Assembly (NCBI GenBank): GCA_010015675.1
Contig: ML976982.1
Location: 882,472 to 946,471, forward strand
DNA from: Byssothecium circinans
Lineage: Eukaryota > Ascomycota > Dothideomycetes > Pleosporales > Massarinaceae
DNA length: 64,000 nucleotides
Direction: 5' to 3'
Positions within the stretch are counted from its first letter, which is position 1, and each line of letters starts with the position of its first letter. Position numbers and translations under genes: made by a program. Under the pieces are notes generated by a model that did no database searches, was not told the DNA's origin, and was given only the letters and a program-made list of their open reading frames with translations. This document shows positions 49,001 to 58,493 of this stretch, piece after piece.

Positions 49001-49423
49001 GGTATTGTATCACTTGCACGAGGACTCGGACGACAGATGAAGATAATAAAAGAAGAGATGAAGTAGGGATGTGTATTGTGCGCGAGATCAGAAAAGATAG
49101 AGCTGGAGATAGAGAAGGGGCCTCCACGAAAAGCACTATCGGTGCAATGATGGAAAACGACGCACTGTGAAGCAAATTTCAGTCTATGTATGCAACAGTC
49201 ACCTAGCGTATGTACCGCCTTGAGTGGAGCTAGTCCTATCTGGGTAGCCATTTTCGCTCGCAAACACAATACCAAAAATCCGACCGCCCAATCTCTCCCC
49301 TCTCTAGCAACAGTAAAGTCCTCATAAATTACCTACCACTGCACCCACTGTTGCTACCAAGCCTCTACAAGTCCACCTCACTTCACTTCACTTCATTTTT
49401 CTTCTCTCCTCAACGCCATCACA
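46007..49423. other. 3.4-kb gene-poor region
   Basis: The left part may hold the unrecognisable N-terminus of the transporter pseudogene. A GCCCG-CACTT-CGGGC hairpin lies near 47.37 kb. A short frame at 48809-49066 ends in a helical stretch (KYGLEDVLRLCEHYVLEKG) that might be a fragment of a BTB-type protein, but this is too weak to call. Confidence 0.5.
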
Positions 49424-50113
49424 ATGGATGTCCTCAGCACCCTCAGCAACCGCACCCCCACCGACCTCCTCGCCGCCTTCCGGCAGGAAGCCGAGCCCCT
49501 CGTCCGACTCTGGCTCGCCGAGCTCCAGAAAGACTTCGACGCCCAGAACAGCCACATGGCAGCCAAGCGGTACCACGTGCCGGACACCATAGACTCGAGG
49601 AAGATCTACTGGGAGGAAGGCAACAAGGAGATGCCTCCGTGGCTGCTGACCTGGAACCGATGCCGCCAGAGCTGCTTCACGCTCTTCCAGCGGCTGAAGG
49701 ACCGGTTGGCAGCCGTTCCCGAGTTCAGCCACCTCGAGTGGGTTTATGGGGACCCCAAGCCTAACTTCGTCATGGGCTGGGCTGAGAACCCGCGGTTGGG
49801 CCAGGTCCCACAGCACGACTTCTTCCGCGTGACGGCCACGGACGGCTCGAAGTTCGTGCTGGACTTCACCGCCTGGCAGTTCGGGTTTCGCGACTGGGCC
49901 TTCGTTTTCGAAGACTATGAGGCGATGTACCTCAGGAACTGGAGAGTCATCCCCCGCGTGGACGAGGAGATGGCGAGGATGCTCAGCGAGGAGATGACGG
50001 ACGAGCCGGATCGGAAGAAGCACGTGGAGTTGAGGAGGCGGATTGGGAGGATGGGGGATGAGGAGATGATGGGGGCGGGGGATTGGGATATTTGCTTGTC
50101 TGACAGGTTGTAG
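49424..50113 (+). CDS. Uncharacterised fungal protein (229 aa)
   Basis: A single exon; the start has a good context (CATCACAATGGATG) after a CT-rich leader. The N-terminal half is helical (DLLAAFRQEAEPLVRLWLAEL). The core has a clear block with aromatic residues, KFVLDFTAWQFGFRDWAFVFEDY, that looks like a folded domain. The C-terminus is charged and ends in LSDRL. There is no signal peptide, membrane segment or catalytic motif I can name. The family is not recognised; a lineage-specific fungal protein is likely. It lies 233 bp upstream of the chromo-like gene in the same orientation. Confidence 0.65.
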   Translation: MDVLSTLSNRTPTDLLAAFRQEAEPLVRLWLAELQKDFDAQNSHMAAKRYHVPDTIDSRKIYWEEGNKEMPPWLLTWNRCRQSCFTLFQRLKDRLAAVPEFSHLEWVYGDPKPNFVMGWAENPRLGQVPQHDFFRVTATDGSKFVLDFTAWQFGFRDWAFVFEDYEAMYLRNWRVIPRVDEEMARMLSEEMTDEPDRKKHVELRRRIGRMGDEEMMGAGDWDICLSDRL

Positions 50114-50346
50114 TCCTGGGGTGTTTGTTTCTTTCTTTGGGGATGTTTGCTTGATGCTTGTTTCTTGCTTCGTGCTTCACTCCCTCAGTTTGTGATGGCA
50201 AACAAGCTGATGGTTCTTCGGCGGTATAATTGGCAAGCATCTGCTGTTGGTTTCGTCTTCTCTTCTTGTCTTCTCGCCAATTGTTCAGACACCTCAGTCA
50301 GACACCTCAACACTTCACTCACGAACTTTTTCTCCACGAACACATC

Positions 50347-52056
50347 ATGGCACCACGCCCATCAACAGCACTTTCCAAACGCGTCGCAGAATGCCGTAGC
50401 GCCCACCAAATCCCAAGAAACCGACCAGCACACCTCCCTCCACCAAGAACCCCAGCAACCAAGATACGCAAGCCCGTCGCGCGCCCTCTGAAGAAGAAAC
50501 CGCTCCCCAAGCCCGAACTTCAGAATCTTCAGCAGCCTCGAGGCGAAAACCGCATCAACGGCCCCCGTCCTAACGGTGCTGCATGGTCGATTCGCCGCAT
50601 CCTCGCCTCCCGCCGTAGCCCATCCGAGCACTCTATCCTCGAATACAAAGTCCAGTGGGACACAAGTTGGGAAGATGCTTCCAACATCAAAGGCCTTGCG
50701 GTGAATGAATGGAATGAGGCACTTGATGATGGCGGAACATTTGAGTTTCGCGATCGGAATGGAGACAAATGGACTGTGCTCAAAGACGAAACCGGTGGAG
50801 AGAACGACCATGAGGATATGCAGTGGGACATGTGGGTTGCTATACACCGCAATGTGAGGGAAGAGTTTGGGAAGAATTGGCTTGACGGAGTACGAGAGGC
50901 AGACTTTGAATACGGGGATGGGGAACAGGAGAAGAGAGCTGTGTATGAGGCAAAGAGACATGGTTTACGGGAGCCCACCTCAGCGTTGGACACACTCAGG
51001 ACGGCTTGGAAGGACCTCGGCGACAATCCTCAGCTCAGGGACGACGAAATCTTATACGCCGCAGTACACATACGCTACACCGACAGGCTGGACTCGCATG
51101 TCGACCCCAGGAAAGACAAGTCTTCTGCCCGCCCGACGCTTCCAATTTCTACAATCGTCCGCACTCTTCACTCCGATCCCTTCGATCGTTTCGACGTCAA
51201 GATGTTCACCCGCGACCACGACACCTGCGCCGCTTTCGAGCACTATCGGTCCGTCGTTTGCGATCTCGTTCACACCACACCTTTCATGTTCAAAGCAGGG
51301 ACTTGGATGAATATCTTCGCTCTCCTTCTTCTCAGCGGCGATAACATGACAGCTGAGCTGGCGAAAGTGGGCATCATGGTCGAGGATGACTGGGCGATGA
51401 GAATGCGTGAGTATGATATGCACATGTACTATGAGCAGGTGGTCGATAATCGGGCCCCGCATGATATTCAAGAGACGTACTTGTGCCTTCGGGAGTTTTT
51501 CAGGGAATTGAAGCCGGAAGATGAAGATGAAGGAGATCAAGACAGGGCGGCAGTGTCGATGGAAGACTCAATGAAGGATGTACCTTCTTCAAGTGTCGAA
51601 GCCAGTCAACCAGACGATGGCCGGAGTCGTTCGCTACAGCTTCAGAACCATCTCTTTCTCGCTCAGAATCTTCGCGCGCGACACTCTAGACCCGCAGCTC
51701 CTTCGTTATCAACGCCAGCAGCCTCCAGTGACCTTTCCACCACGCCAATACTCTCCGCCGATAGCAGCTCCCTTTCTGCACGAGACAAAGACTCGCCTAC
51801 TCCAAGCTCCTCAGCATCATCGCCAAGCCAGATACCCGCTATCATGCTACCTCGTGCACCGCGTCCTTCTATCAGCCAACCCCACACGTTTTCCGCTCCC
51901 GGCTTCGGATTCGACCTAGGCAATCAAGAAGAAGCGATCAGGAAAGAGAAGAATGAGTTGCTTGAGCGGCTGGCTCAATTAGCTCAGCAAGAGGCGGTCC
52001 GAGGATATAGTGAAGACGTGGAGAGGGGTAGGAGCCGGAAGAGGAGTTTTGCATGA
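50347..52056 (+). CDS. Chromo-like domain protein, unknown function
   Basis: 569 residues from the ATG at 50347 (CATCATGGCACC); in-frame codons upstream begin only with TTG. After a basic Pro/Lys-rich N-terminus, residues of about 75-115 read WSIRRILASRR...LEYKVQWD-TSWEDASNIKG, the arrangement of a chromo domain (YxVExIL...YxVKWxG...TWE). The methyl-lysine cage aromatics are partly present, so binding is possible but not shown. The middle is a helical domain without a known family (TWMNIFALLLLSGDNMTAEL). The C-terminal third is Ser/Pro-rich and ends in a coiled segment with a basic tail (RGRSRKRSF), which suggests the nucleus. There is no transposase or reverse-transcriptase domain, so it is not a chromovirus. 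Confidence 0.6.
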   Translation: MAPRPSTALSKRVAECRSAHQIPRNRPAHLPPPRTPATKIRKPVARPLKKKPLPKPELQNLQQPRGENRINGPRPNGAAWSIRRILASRRSPSEHSILEYKVQWDTSWEDASNIKGLAVNEWNEALDDGGTFEFRDRNGDKWTVLKDETGGENDHEDMQWDMWVAIHRNVREEFGKNWLDGVREADFEYGDGEQEKRAVYEAKRHGLREPTSALDTLRTAWKDLGDNPQLRDDEILYAAVHIRYTDRLDSHVDPRKDKSSARPTLPISTIVRTLHSDPFDRFDVKMFTRDHDTCAAFEHYRSVVCDLVHTTPFMFKAGTWMNIFALLLLSGDNMTAELAKVGIMVEDDWAMRMREYDMHMYYEQVVDNRAPHDIQETYLCLREFFRELKPEDEDEGDQDRAAVSMEDSMKDVPSSSVEASQPDDGRSRSLQLQNHLFLAQNLRARHSRPAAPSLSTPAASSDLSTTPILSADSSSLSARDKDSPTPSSSASSPSQIPAIMLPRAPRPSISQPHTFSAPGFGFDLGNQEEAIRKEKNELLERLAQLAQQEAVRGYSEDVERGRSRKRSFA

Positions 52057-52796
52057 ATTGGACGGTAGGCTGGGAAAATAAATATGCGATATGGATAAAG
52101 CGCTGGCTTGGACGAGCAATCCGGGTGCCATGCGGCACGTAGTGAATTTTGCCTGGAGGTTCGTCTGCTTTGGTTCGCGCGGAGCGTGCCATGATGATTC
52201 GGGAGGTTATCATGTAGGATCTATCTAATGCATCAGTTTCTCGAAATCAGTCACAATACACTTCTCTCATATCACAGTCCTCCACCCGCTCGCATACTCC
52301 TTGCTCTTTCAAACCTGTAAAGGGCGGTTGTGCCCGAACCCATCGCAAAAGGGCGCAAACCAGCTTACACACATCTCACCTCCGCCCTTTCTCATCCTAA
52401 TCAAAGCTCAGAAGTTCAAATCGGACTCTGCAACGTAGCGCAGCAGCTGGTGCTGATGGAATCACGCAATGTGAAGTCAGACGAAGGTTTTCCACTCCAA
52501 ACCCGAAAGAGATGGCGGGTGCACAGACCACTTCGCTGTTTGATCAAATGACGTCTGATCACACTCTTCACATAAATTACTCGCAAATTGAGCTTCTTTA
52601 CCTGCCTATATTCTGTTTCCAGCTACTTAACTATTGTGAAAAGGTGCTGCTAATACCTGGAGCAATGCAGGACAATTCTGCGGCATCATTTTGCCGTCCT
52701 TGTTGCAGATTTTGACCCACATGCGGTGGAGCCCCGGAAATAAAATTTGAAAATGGGTACAAAAGCCGGGGCCCGCCGCCAGACGACGACATGGCT

Positions 52797-52804
52797 TATA
52801 AATA
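52797..52804 (+). promoter_or_regulatory. TATA box of the MFS exporter gene
   Basis: TATAAATA lies 70 nt before the start codon at 52874, followed by a CT-rich leader and an A-rich context at the ATG (CAGCTAAAATGGC). This placement fits a regulated fungal promoter. Confidence 0.65.
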
Positions 52805-52873
52805 AACTCGCCGCTCTCTTATCTCTTCATTCTGCACACTCATTCACCCAATTCAATCACCGCAACAGCTAAA

Positions 52874-54608
52874 ATGGCTGCTGAAATAGCAAACCTAGAT
52901 CCGCATCTCTCGCGCACGCCATCAGAATATTCGTCTCCACCAATCGATCGCGAAACGCCGCAGAAGAGCTTGGAAGGCTTGGCGGGGCAGAATGACGGAG
53001 ATGCAAATGCAGATGTAGAAATCGCTCGGGGAATGGATAAAGAGAAGGACGCGAATGAAACCCCTGAAGAGAAAAATTACTTGGTTGAGTTCGATGGCCC
53101 TGACGATCCAGATAATCCGAAGAATTGGAAGCAGAAGAGAAGATGGGCGATTACGGTTTGCATGAGCTCGATGGTCTTCACTGTCACATTTGCCAGTTCG
53201 ATCTTCAGTGTAAATATCGGGATAGTGCAGGATAAGTTTGGTGTCTCAATGGTCGAGGCGACGTTGGGTGTGGCGCTTTTCGTGCTCGTATGTATATTCC
53301 GTGCTGCGTTACTCTCCAAAGCTTAGGGGATGATACTAATGTGCCTTCACATGTAGGGGTTCGTATTCGGTCCTATAGCTTTTGGTCCCATGTCTGAAGT
53401 CCTGGGGAGATGGATACCACTGTTCTACGGCTACGCTCTCTTCGCCATCTTTCAAATCCCCGTCGCTCTCGCCCAAAACATGGCCACGATATGTATTGGT
53501 CGGTTCCTCAGTGGCTTCTTTGCCGCAGCTCCCCTCTCCGTCGTCGGCGGTGCGCTTGCAGATCTCTGGGACCCGATCCCTCGCTCATACGCTATTTGTA
53601 TCTTCGCCGCGGGAGGATTCGCAGGGCCGGTAGCAGGACCGATTGCCGGAGGGTATATCACGCAATCGTACCTGGGATGGCGATGGACGTCGTGGATGAC
53701 GTTAATCATAGCTGGTGCCATTGGAGGGATAGGTGTTTTGGTCATTCCGGAGACTTCGGCGGTGAGGATATTGCAGACGCGGGCTGCAAGGTTGAGGAAA
53801 GAGACTGGAATTCCGGACTATCATTCCAAGGCGGATATGGAGAAACTCACGCTCGATCGCGTGCTTACTGTGTATCTTGTCAGACCGTTCAAGATGGTGG
53901 TGCAGGAACCTATCCTCGCGCTTATGACGGCGTACATGTCCTTCTTGTATGGTATCGTGTATCTTCTCTTCGAAGCAGTAAGTGACCTTCCCCTCATCTC
54001 GCCGCTGTCCATATGTTCTGAGACTTCTGCTAACCTGTCCTCAGTTTCCAGTCTCCTTTCACGAAGAACGCGGCTGGACTCTCGGAAACTCCCAGCTCCC
54101 CTTCACAGCCTTTATCGTTGGCATTGTCCTCGGGGCTGGCATAATTGCCTACTCTGCCGCCACAAACTTCACCCGAGCCTACAACGCTCACGGCTACGCC
54201 ATTCCAGAAGAGCGTCTCCCTCCCATGATCATCGGTGCCATTGCCCTTCCCGTCGGCTTGTTCTGGTTTGGCTGGACTTCGAATCCGAACATCTCATGGG
54301 TGCCTTCAGTTCTCGCGACTAGTCTCATCGGTCTAGGCTGTATGGTGCCTTTTTGGCAGGGGATGTCGTATCTCATTGATTGCTATGGGTTCTATTCAAA
54401 TTCAGCGATTGCGGTGAATACGTTTATCAGGAGCTTCTTTGGCGCTTTCTTTCCGTTGTTTACGCATAAGATGTATGTGGGTCTGGGGGTGCCGTGGGCG
54501 AGTAGTCTGCTGGGCTTCATTTGCGTCGCTTTCTTGCCGGTTCCGGTGCTGTTTTACGTGTATGGTGCGAGGATAAGGCAGAAGAGCAAGTGGGCTCCGA
54601 CGAGCTGA
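52874..54608 (+). CDS. MFS drug:H+ antiporter, DHA1 type
   Basis: Three exons, 52874-53287, 53357-53977 and 54045-54608, all joined in phase 0, give 532 residues. The acidic N-terminus ends in FDGPDDPDNPKNW, the hallmark of fungal DHA1 multidrug or polyamine exporters (Flr1/Tpo-like). Twelve membrane helices follow, with the cytoplasmic GRFLSGFFAAAPLSVVGGALAD block of helix 4 and the AGPVAGPIAGGYI antiporter motif in helix 5. Such proteins sit in the plasma membrane and expel small toxic molecules using the proton gradient; the substrate cannot be read from sequence. A TATA box and its place beside accessory genes fit inducible expression. There is no adjacent biosynthetic cluster, so a role in metabolite export is not indicated. 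Confidence 0.9.
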
Positions 54609-54903
54609 GGAGTGGTAGACAGTGAGGAGTATTGAAGGGATACGAGATAGAAATGAAGAAATGAGCTTCACCAGCTTTCAAACGATGCCAAATTGCGCTT
54701 TCCATGTTGTTTTTCAAGGCGGGGCTTGCAATCGCAGTCTGGTGGTCGGTGCGCCTGTTCAGGTATTTTGATGAGAGCCTCTTCTGCTTCCCTTCTCTCT
54801 TTGGCAACCAACAACTTCCATTGCGTACGTATACCCCCTCAATTACCAGTGCCTCTCCTTACGATCTGCTGCTAATTCCAATTGCCAGCTGTTACTAGAC
54901 ATC

Positions 54904-55986
54904 ATGTCTAGCAACAACTCCGCCGCGGCCACGGCCGCCAACACCACCAGCACGCCGGCCTCTGCCCTTCTGGGTACGCCCTCCTCGTCTTCCGCGTACG
55001 TCTATTCTTCAGAAATCCTCGGAGCTCCCTAGCCATTGTGTTGATGATGGAGTTTGGTTGCCTGAAGAGCTACATTAGTGGCCGCCTTCACGACACCAAC
55101 CAACGTCTGCGCGGTGGCTTCGGGAGCGTTGCATCCTTCAGACCGCAAAGTATAGCTAACCACTCCGTGAAGGGCTCCGCCTGCTGGCGCTCCGCCTCCT
55201 CCCCCTGGGTACGTAACGACTCTCAAGTCTCAAAAGTTTCTCAACAGTAGCAAAGTAGGGGTGAAGACATGGTCCATACTGTGATCTCTTTACACTACCA
55301 GCAAGCTGGCCGGAGAACTTTGGAGTATTATACTAGAGAAACTATGCTAACATATCTATTAGCCCCCCTCCCCCTCCGCCGTCCCCCGCTCCGCCGCCGC
55401 CGCCGATTCTCGGTTGTGACCGATCGTGGGTCGGTGACGCCCTCCTCGAGGCCCTCGCGGCCGACGACCAGATTCTCCGCGCCGCCGGTTAGTTATACCA
55501 TGGCGGAGCAGTACAGACGTAGACTGACTTGTGATAGCTGCCGGTCCCCTCGGCGTCGAGCGCGCCTTCGTCCCAGCTCTCCCGGGCGCGAATTTGCCGC
55601 CGCGTCCGGCCCGTATGCTTCCCGTTTTGTAAGCTAAACCACATTATCTGCTAGAGATAAGTTCTACAAAGTCCAGGAAGTCCTTGGTTGAGAAGACAGT
55701 TGTTCTTCTTTTCCTTTGGCTTTTTCTCTTTTTGTAGTCGTATCACTTTGAATATGGATTTCTGCTAACGTGTGACTCTTATAGGCCGCCGATCGCAGGG
55801 GTTGCCGGCCCGGGTGATGCCATGCCTGGCTGGTCTTGTTGTGCTTGCTTGCAGGCCTTTGGCAGGGCCCAATACCACAGGGAGATTGGGGTTCGGTTCC
55901 AAGGGTACTGGGTGCTTGTGCCTTGCCGCCTCTGCTGGCATGCGCGGTGCCCCGACTGCCCCTGGCACGTTTCCGATACCGTCTAG
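54904..55986 (+). CDS. Intron-rich Pro-rich/CxxC small protein, copy 1
   Basis: Five exons: 54904-54995, 55173-55208, 55363-55487, 55538-55628, 55785-55986, giving 181 residues. All junctions keep frame, and introns have GTACGT/GTTAGT/GTAAGC donors and GCTAAC-type branch points. The N-terminus is Ser/Ala/Thr-rich, then a Pro run (PPPPPPSPAPPPPP), a short acidic helix (VGDALLEALAADDQIL), and a C-terminal domain with WSCCACLQAFG and VPCRLCWHARCPDCPW: three CxxC pairs that could bind zinc. There is no signal peptide. A further intron seems to lie in the 5' leader (54825-54888). It resembles the next gene in layout, not in sequence. I do not know the family. Exons are GC-rich and introns AT-rich. 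Confidence 0.65.
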
Positions 55987-56041
55987 TTCGGATTCGTGTC
56001 TTAGGTGGTCGGTGGCTTGTTTGGGTTGGGTGGTTTCTTCG

Positions 56042-56109
56042 GCCTTCGGGCATAAAGACCGTTTTTAGGTCTTTGAAAATGAGTTCTCCGTGGGCGTGTC
56101 TGCCCTTTT
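56042..56109 (+). promoter_or_regulatory. Three-hairpin element in the 3' region of copy 1
   Basis: Hairpin 1: GCC-TTCG-GGC (56042-56051), a stable UUCG tetraloop. Hairpin 2: a 7-bp stem AAAGACC/GGTCTTT (56054-56074). Hairpin 3: GGGC-6 nt-GCCC followed by TTTTGATAC (56092 to about 56113). It begins 56 nt after the stop codon. The same order of elements recurs after the second gene, with different loops and stems. Confidence 0.7.
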
Positions 56110-56113
56110 GATA

Positions 56114-56913
56114 CCAGTTTTATCTCCTCGCTTTTGTGATGTGATGTGCTTGATTAGAAGTTTGCTGTGTAGACTTTAGATGTGCTGTGTATGCGTGTTA
56201 CCAATCATGCTTTATATTAGCATTCTTAGGGATGTCTAGCTTGAAGACTTTACTATTTCCACTCTCTGCATTTTAGCCTCTTATATTATTTAGTTCCCTT
56301 CAAACCTTGATGCGCTAATACTTAGCTTGAATGCAAGTCCTTCTGTACCCTCCTTAAATCTACTCTACAGCGGTGTTGAATATCTCAGTCCTTCTATAAA
56401 AACGTGTCTCACTATACAAAACAACGCCACACTCTTTGTATTCATGGAACCCAAAGTCTCAAGCCTTTGAGCTCCCGCACCAAGGGGGCGCTCCCCCTGC
56501 TTCTGCAGCTTCTTCGAGAATACACTGAAGTGTGTCCAATTTCTCCTTGCTCTGGGCGTTGGGCTTGCTATATACCCTTCATGTATAGTGTTAAGGGCAA
56601 GCAAATGCTCGAGACAATGCAAGATGTGCTGAATAGTAAGCCCAACATATAGCAATCCTCATTCTATGTTACATGGATTCAAGAATCCTCACTGAATTCA
56701 AACTCGACGCGAAAATCGAGCAAGAAATAGATAGACTCGACTAATCCACACTATTTTGGTTCTCGAATCGCGGCGAATCGTTCCGGAAGCTCCGTTATCT
56801 GCCAGGCGGTGGGAGGTGGTCGGTGCGGTGGCTCGTCTGCCTGCTTGCTGTTATTGTCTTCTCGAGCTCGCTTCTCCGCTTCTCTTCTTTGGCCACGAAA
56901 AATTATCATCGTC
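56114..56913. other. Spacer between the two paired small genes
   Basis: AT-rich DNA without a recognisable coding frame, then a CT-rich stretch (about 56.87-56.89 kb) that forms the probable 5' leader of copy 2. Confidence 0.5.
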
Positions 56914-56996
56914 GTACGTATACGGTTCAGCTCTTGCTGGGAATCAGCTACCACCGTGTAAGGGTAATACTAACGTAGAAATACAGTGCCATCACC

Positions 56997-57859
56997 ATGT
57001 CCACGCCCGCTGCCACCGCCGGGGCTTCGGCCCCCACCAACCCGCCGCCAGACCTGTACGTATACTCATCAATTCCCAGAGTTTCATCCAGCCAAAGTAA
57101 GCCTGTGCGGTATGGGCAGTTCAGTGTGGATGCTCTTACGAAGGGTTCTCACTGACTGACCACCCCCTCGCTCCTCGCTGTGTTGACTCTCACGCCTGGG
57201 AGACTACAAGAGTGTATAAGCCATGCTAACGCGCCAATTGTAGCACTCTGCCGCGCCGTCCGCCCTCGGACGAGCCCATCCGCCCCCCCCCCCCCCCCCC
57301 CCCCCCCCCACCCCCCGCCCCCCGCCCCCTCGGCCCGTTCGCGCCGGCCGCTGGTCCGCCAGTGGGCCAGGCTGGTGAGTAGTTGCCTTACACTGTAGCT
57401 CGAATGTATTCTGATGTGGCTCTAGTCGTCCCGGGTCGTCTCCCGGCTCACCCCCCGTTTGGTCCGCCCCCGTGGCTGTAAGTATAGATCCTTAGCACAC
57501 ACCACATATCTTTGGAGCCTACCCGAAGTAGTAGTCTGAGTAGCATTAATGCTACAAGCGGCTGCTTTTCATCATATCCACTCCTCCAATGCCAGAGAAT
57601 ATATGCTAATGAATGTAATTGCAGGGTTAACGATGAGTGGTGGACGGACGAGGTGCCCCTGGCTGGGGTCTACTCCGCGTGCTGGGACTGCTCTCACGAG
57701 GGCACTCCCATGGTCGAGTGGGTGTTGTCCCGGCCAGGGGCGCCTTGCTGGCGTTGCGGAGTGGTGTCCGCCGCCGGCGAGTACTTCTTCGTTGCCTTTC
57801 GGCAGTCCGTGGCCGCGCCCTCGCCCTCGCCCACGCATGTGCGGATTTTTGGGCCTTAG
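56997..57859 (+). CDS. Intron-rich Pro-rich/CxxC small protein, copy 2
   Basis: Four exons: 56997-57055, 57244-57374, 57426-57477, 57625-57859, giving 158 residues. All junctions are in frame, with introns of 188, 51 and 147 nt (donors GTACGT, GTGAGT, GTAAGT; GCTAAC/GCTAAT branch points in the two longer ones). A further leader intron is likely at 56914-56986, with the same GTACGTATAC donor as copy 1. The N-terminus is Ala/Pro-rich; exon 2 contains a 27-C run that reads as proline; the C-terminal domain has EWWTDEVPLAGVYSACWDCS and GAPCWRCG, two CxxC pairs like a zinc ribbon. There is no signal peptide or known family. If the C run is mis-sequenced by one base, exon 2 would shift frame. Confidence 0.65.
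57283..57309 (+). repeat. 27-C homopolymer inside a coding exon
   Basis: An uninterrupted run of 27 C followed by further C-rich sequence to 57329. In the spliced frame it codes for proline, and the frame on both sides agrees with the length given here. Confidence 0.9.
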
Positions 57860-57909
57860 GCCAGATAGGGTTTTCGGTGGTGCTTGGGGGTTTTTGGGCC
57901 TGAGGCCAG
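57846..57909 (+). repeat. Two 19-nt repeats around the copy 2 stop codon
   Basis: TTTTTGGGCCTTAGGCCAG (57846-57864) and TTTTTGGGCCTGAGGCCAG (57891-57909) differ at one base. Each can fold as GGCC-3 nt-GGCC. The first contains the stop codon TAG of copy 2; the second is in the 3' region. Confidence 0.8.
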
Positions 57910-57928
57910 TAAAGATGGGGTTTTTCGC

Positions 57929-57995
57929 GCCTTCGGGCAGTACGGACCGTTTCGGTCTTAGAAAATTTTTGCGGGCGGGGTTGCCCTTTTGATAC
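57929..57995 (+). promoter_or_regulatory. Three-hairpin element in the 3' region of copy 2
   Basis: Hairpin 1: GCC-TTCG-GGC (57929-57938). Hairpin 2: GACCG-TTT-CGGTC (57945-57957). Hairpin 3: GGGC-GGGGTT-GCCC (57973-57986) followed by TTTTGATAC. Order, the spacer GAAAAT and the closing CCCTTTTGATAC match copy 1. Confidence 0.7.
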
Positions 57996-58493
57996 TCATT
58001 GTCTTTCTTCTCTTTGCGTGATGCCTTTGAACTGGAACGTACCCTTGCCTCTTGTGATGTCCTTGAATTGAAGGTGACTTAAATATGCTGTGGAGGCTTA
58101 CGAGGACTTCTATTGTTATCAAAGCATTCTTTGGAGGATATTGGTTTATGTTAATGAAACATTGGCGCTATGCTAATTTAGGCAATACATGTGAGGTTAC
58201 ATATAGCAGCTTTGATAGTTTAATGAAGATAGGTAGACTATTAAATCTCCATGTTACGGCAAATCATGCTTACTGATCTCCTTACCATGGATATAGTCAC
58301 GTTGCTTCGCGTTGCTCGCGTTCGAATACGAGGACCCCGCCATGATCGACATCTCAACCAATCAACATGTGGAGTTTTAGGAAGCATGACATCAGCATTT
58401 CAAAGCATCCCCTCTTATTCTCACTCTCCAACAGGTATTAAACCACATACCACGCCCTTCAAGCCCTCCAGACCAAGCGCTGAGATCCTCATC
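57996..58493. other. Intergenic region before the GFA gene
   Basis: Promoter of the next gene. An in-frame ATG at 58386 could give that protein 36 more N-terminal residues. Confidence 0.5.

Noticed and set aside
48809..49066. Possible BTB-protein fragment
   Set aside because: Only about 40 residues look helical and BTB-like; no upstream BTB core found in any frame.
58251..58493. N-terminal extension of the GFA protein
   Set aside because: The upstream segment has no family resemblance; an ATG at 58386 is possible, but the start at 58494 fits the usual position of the GFA domain.
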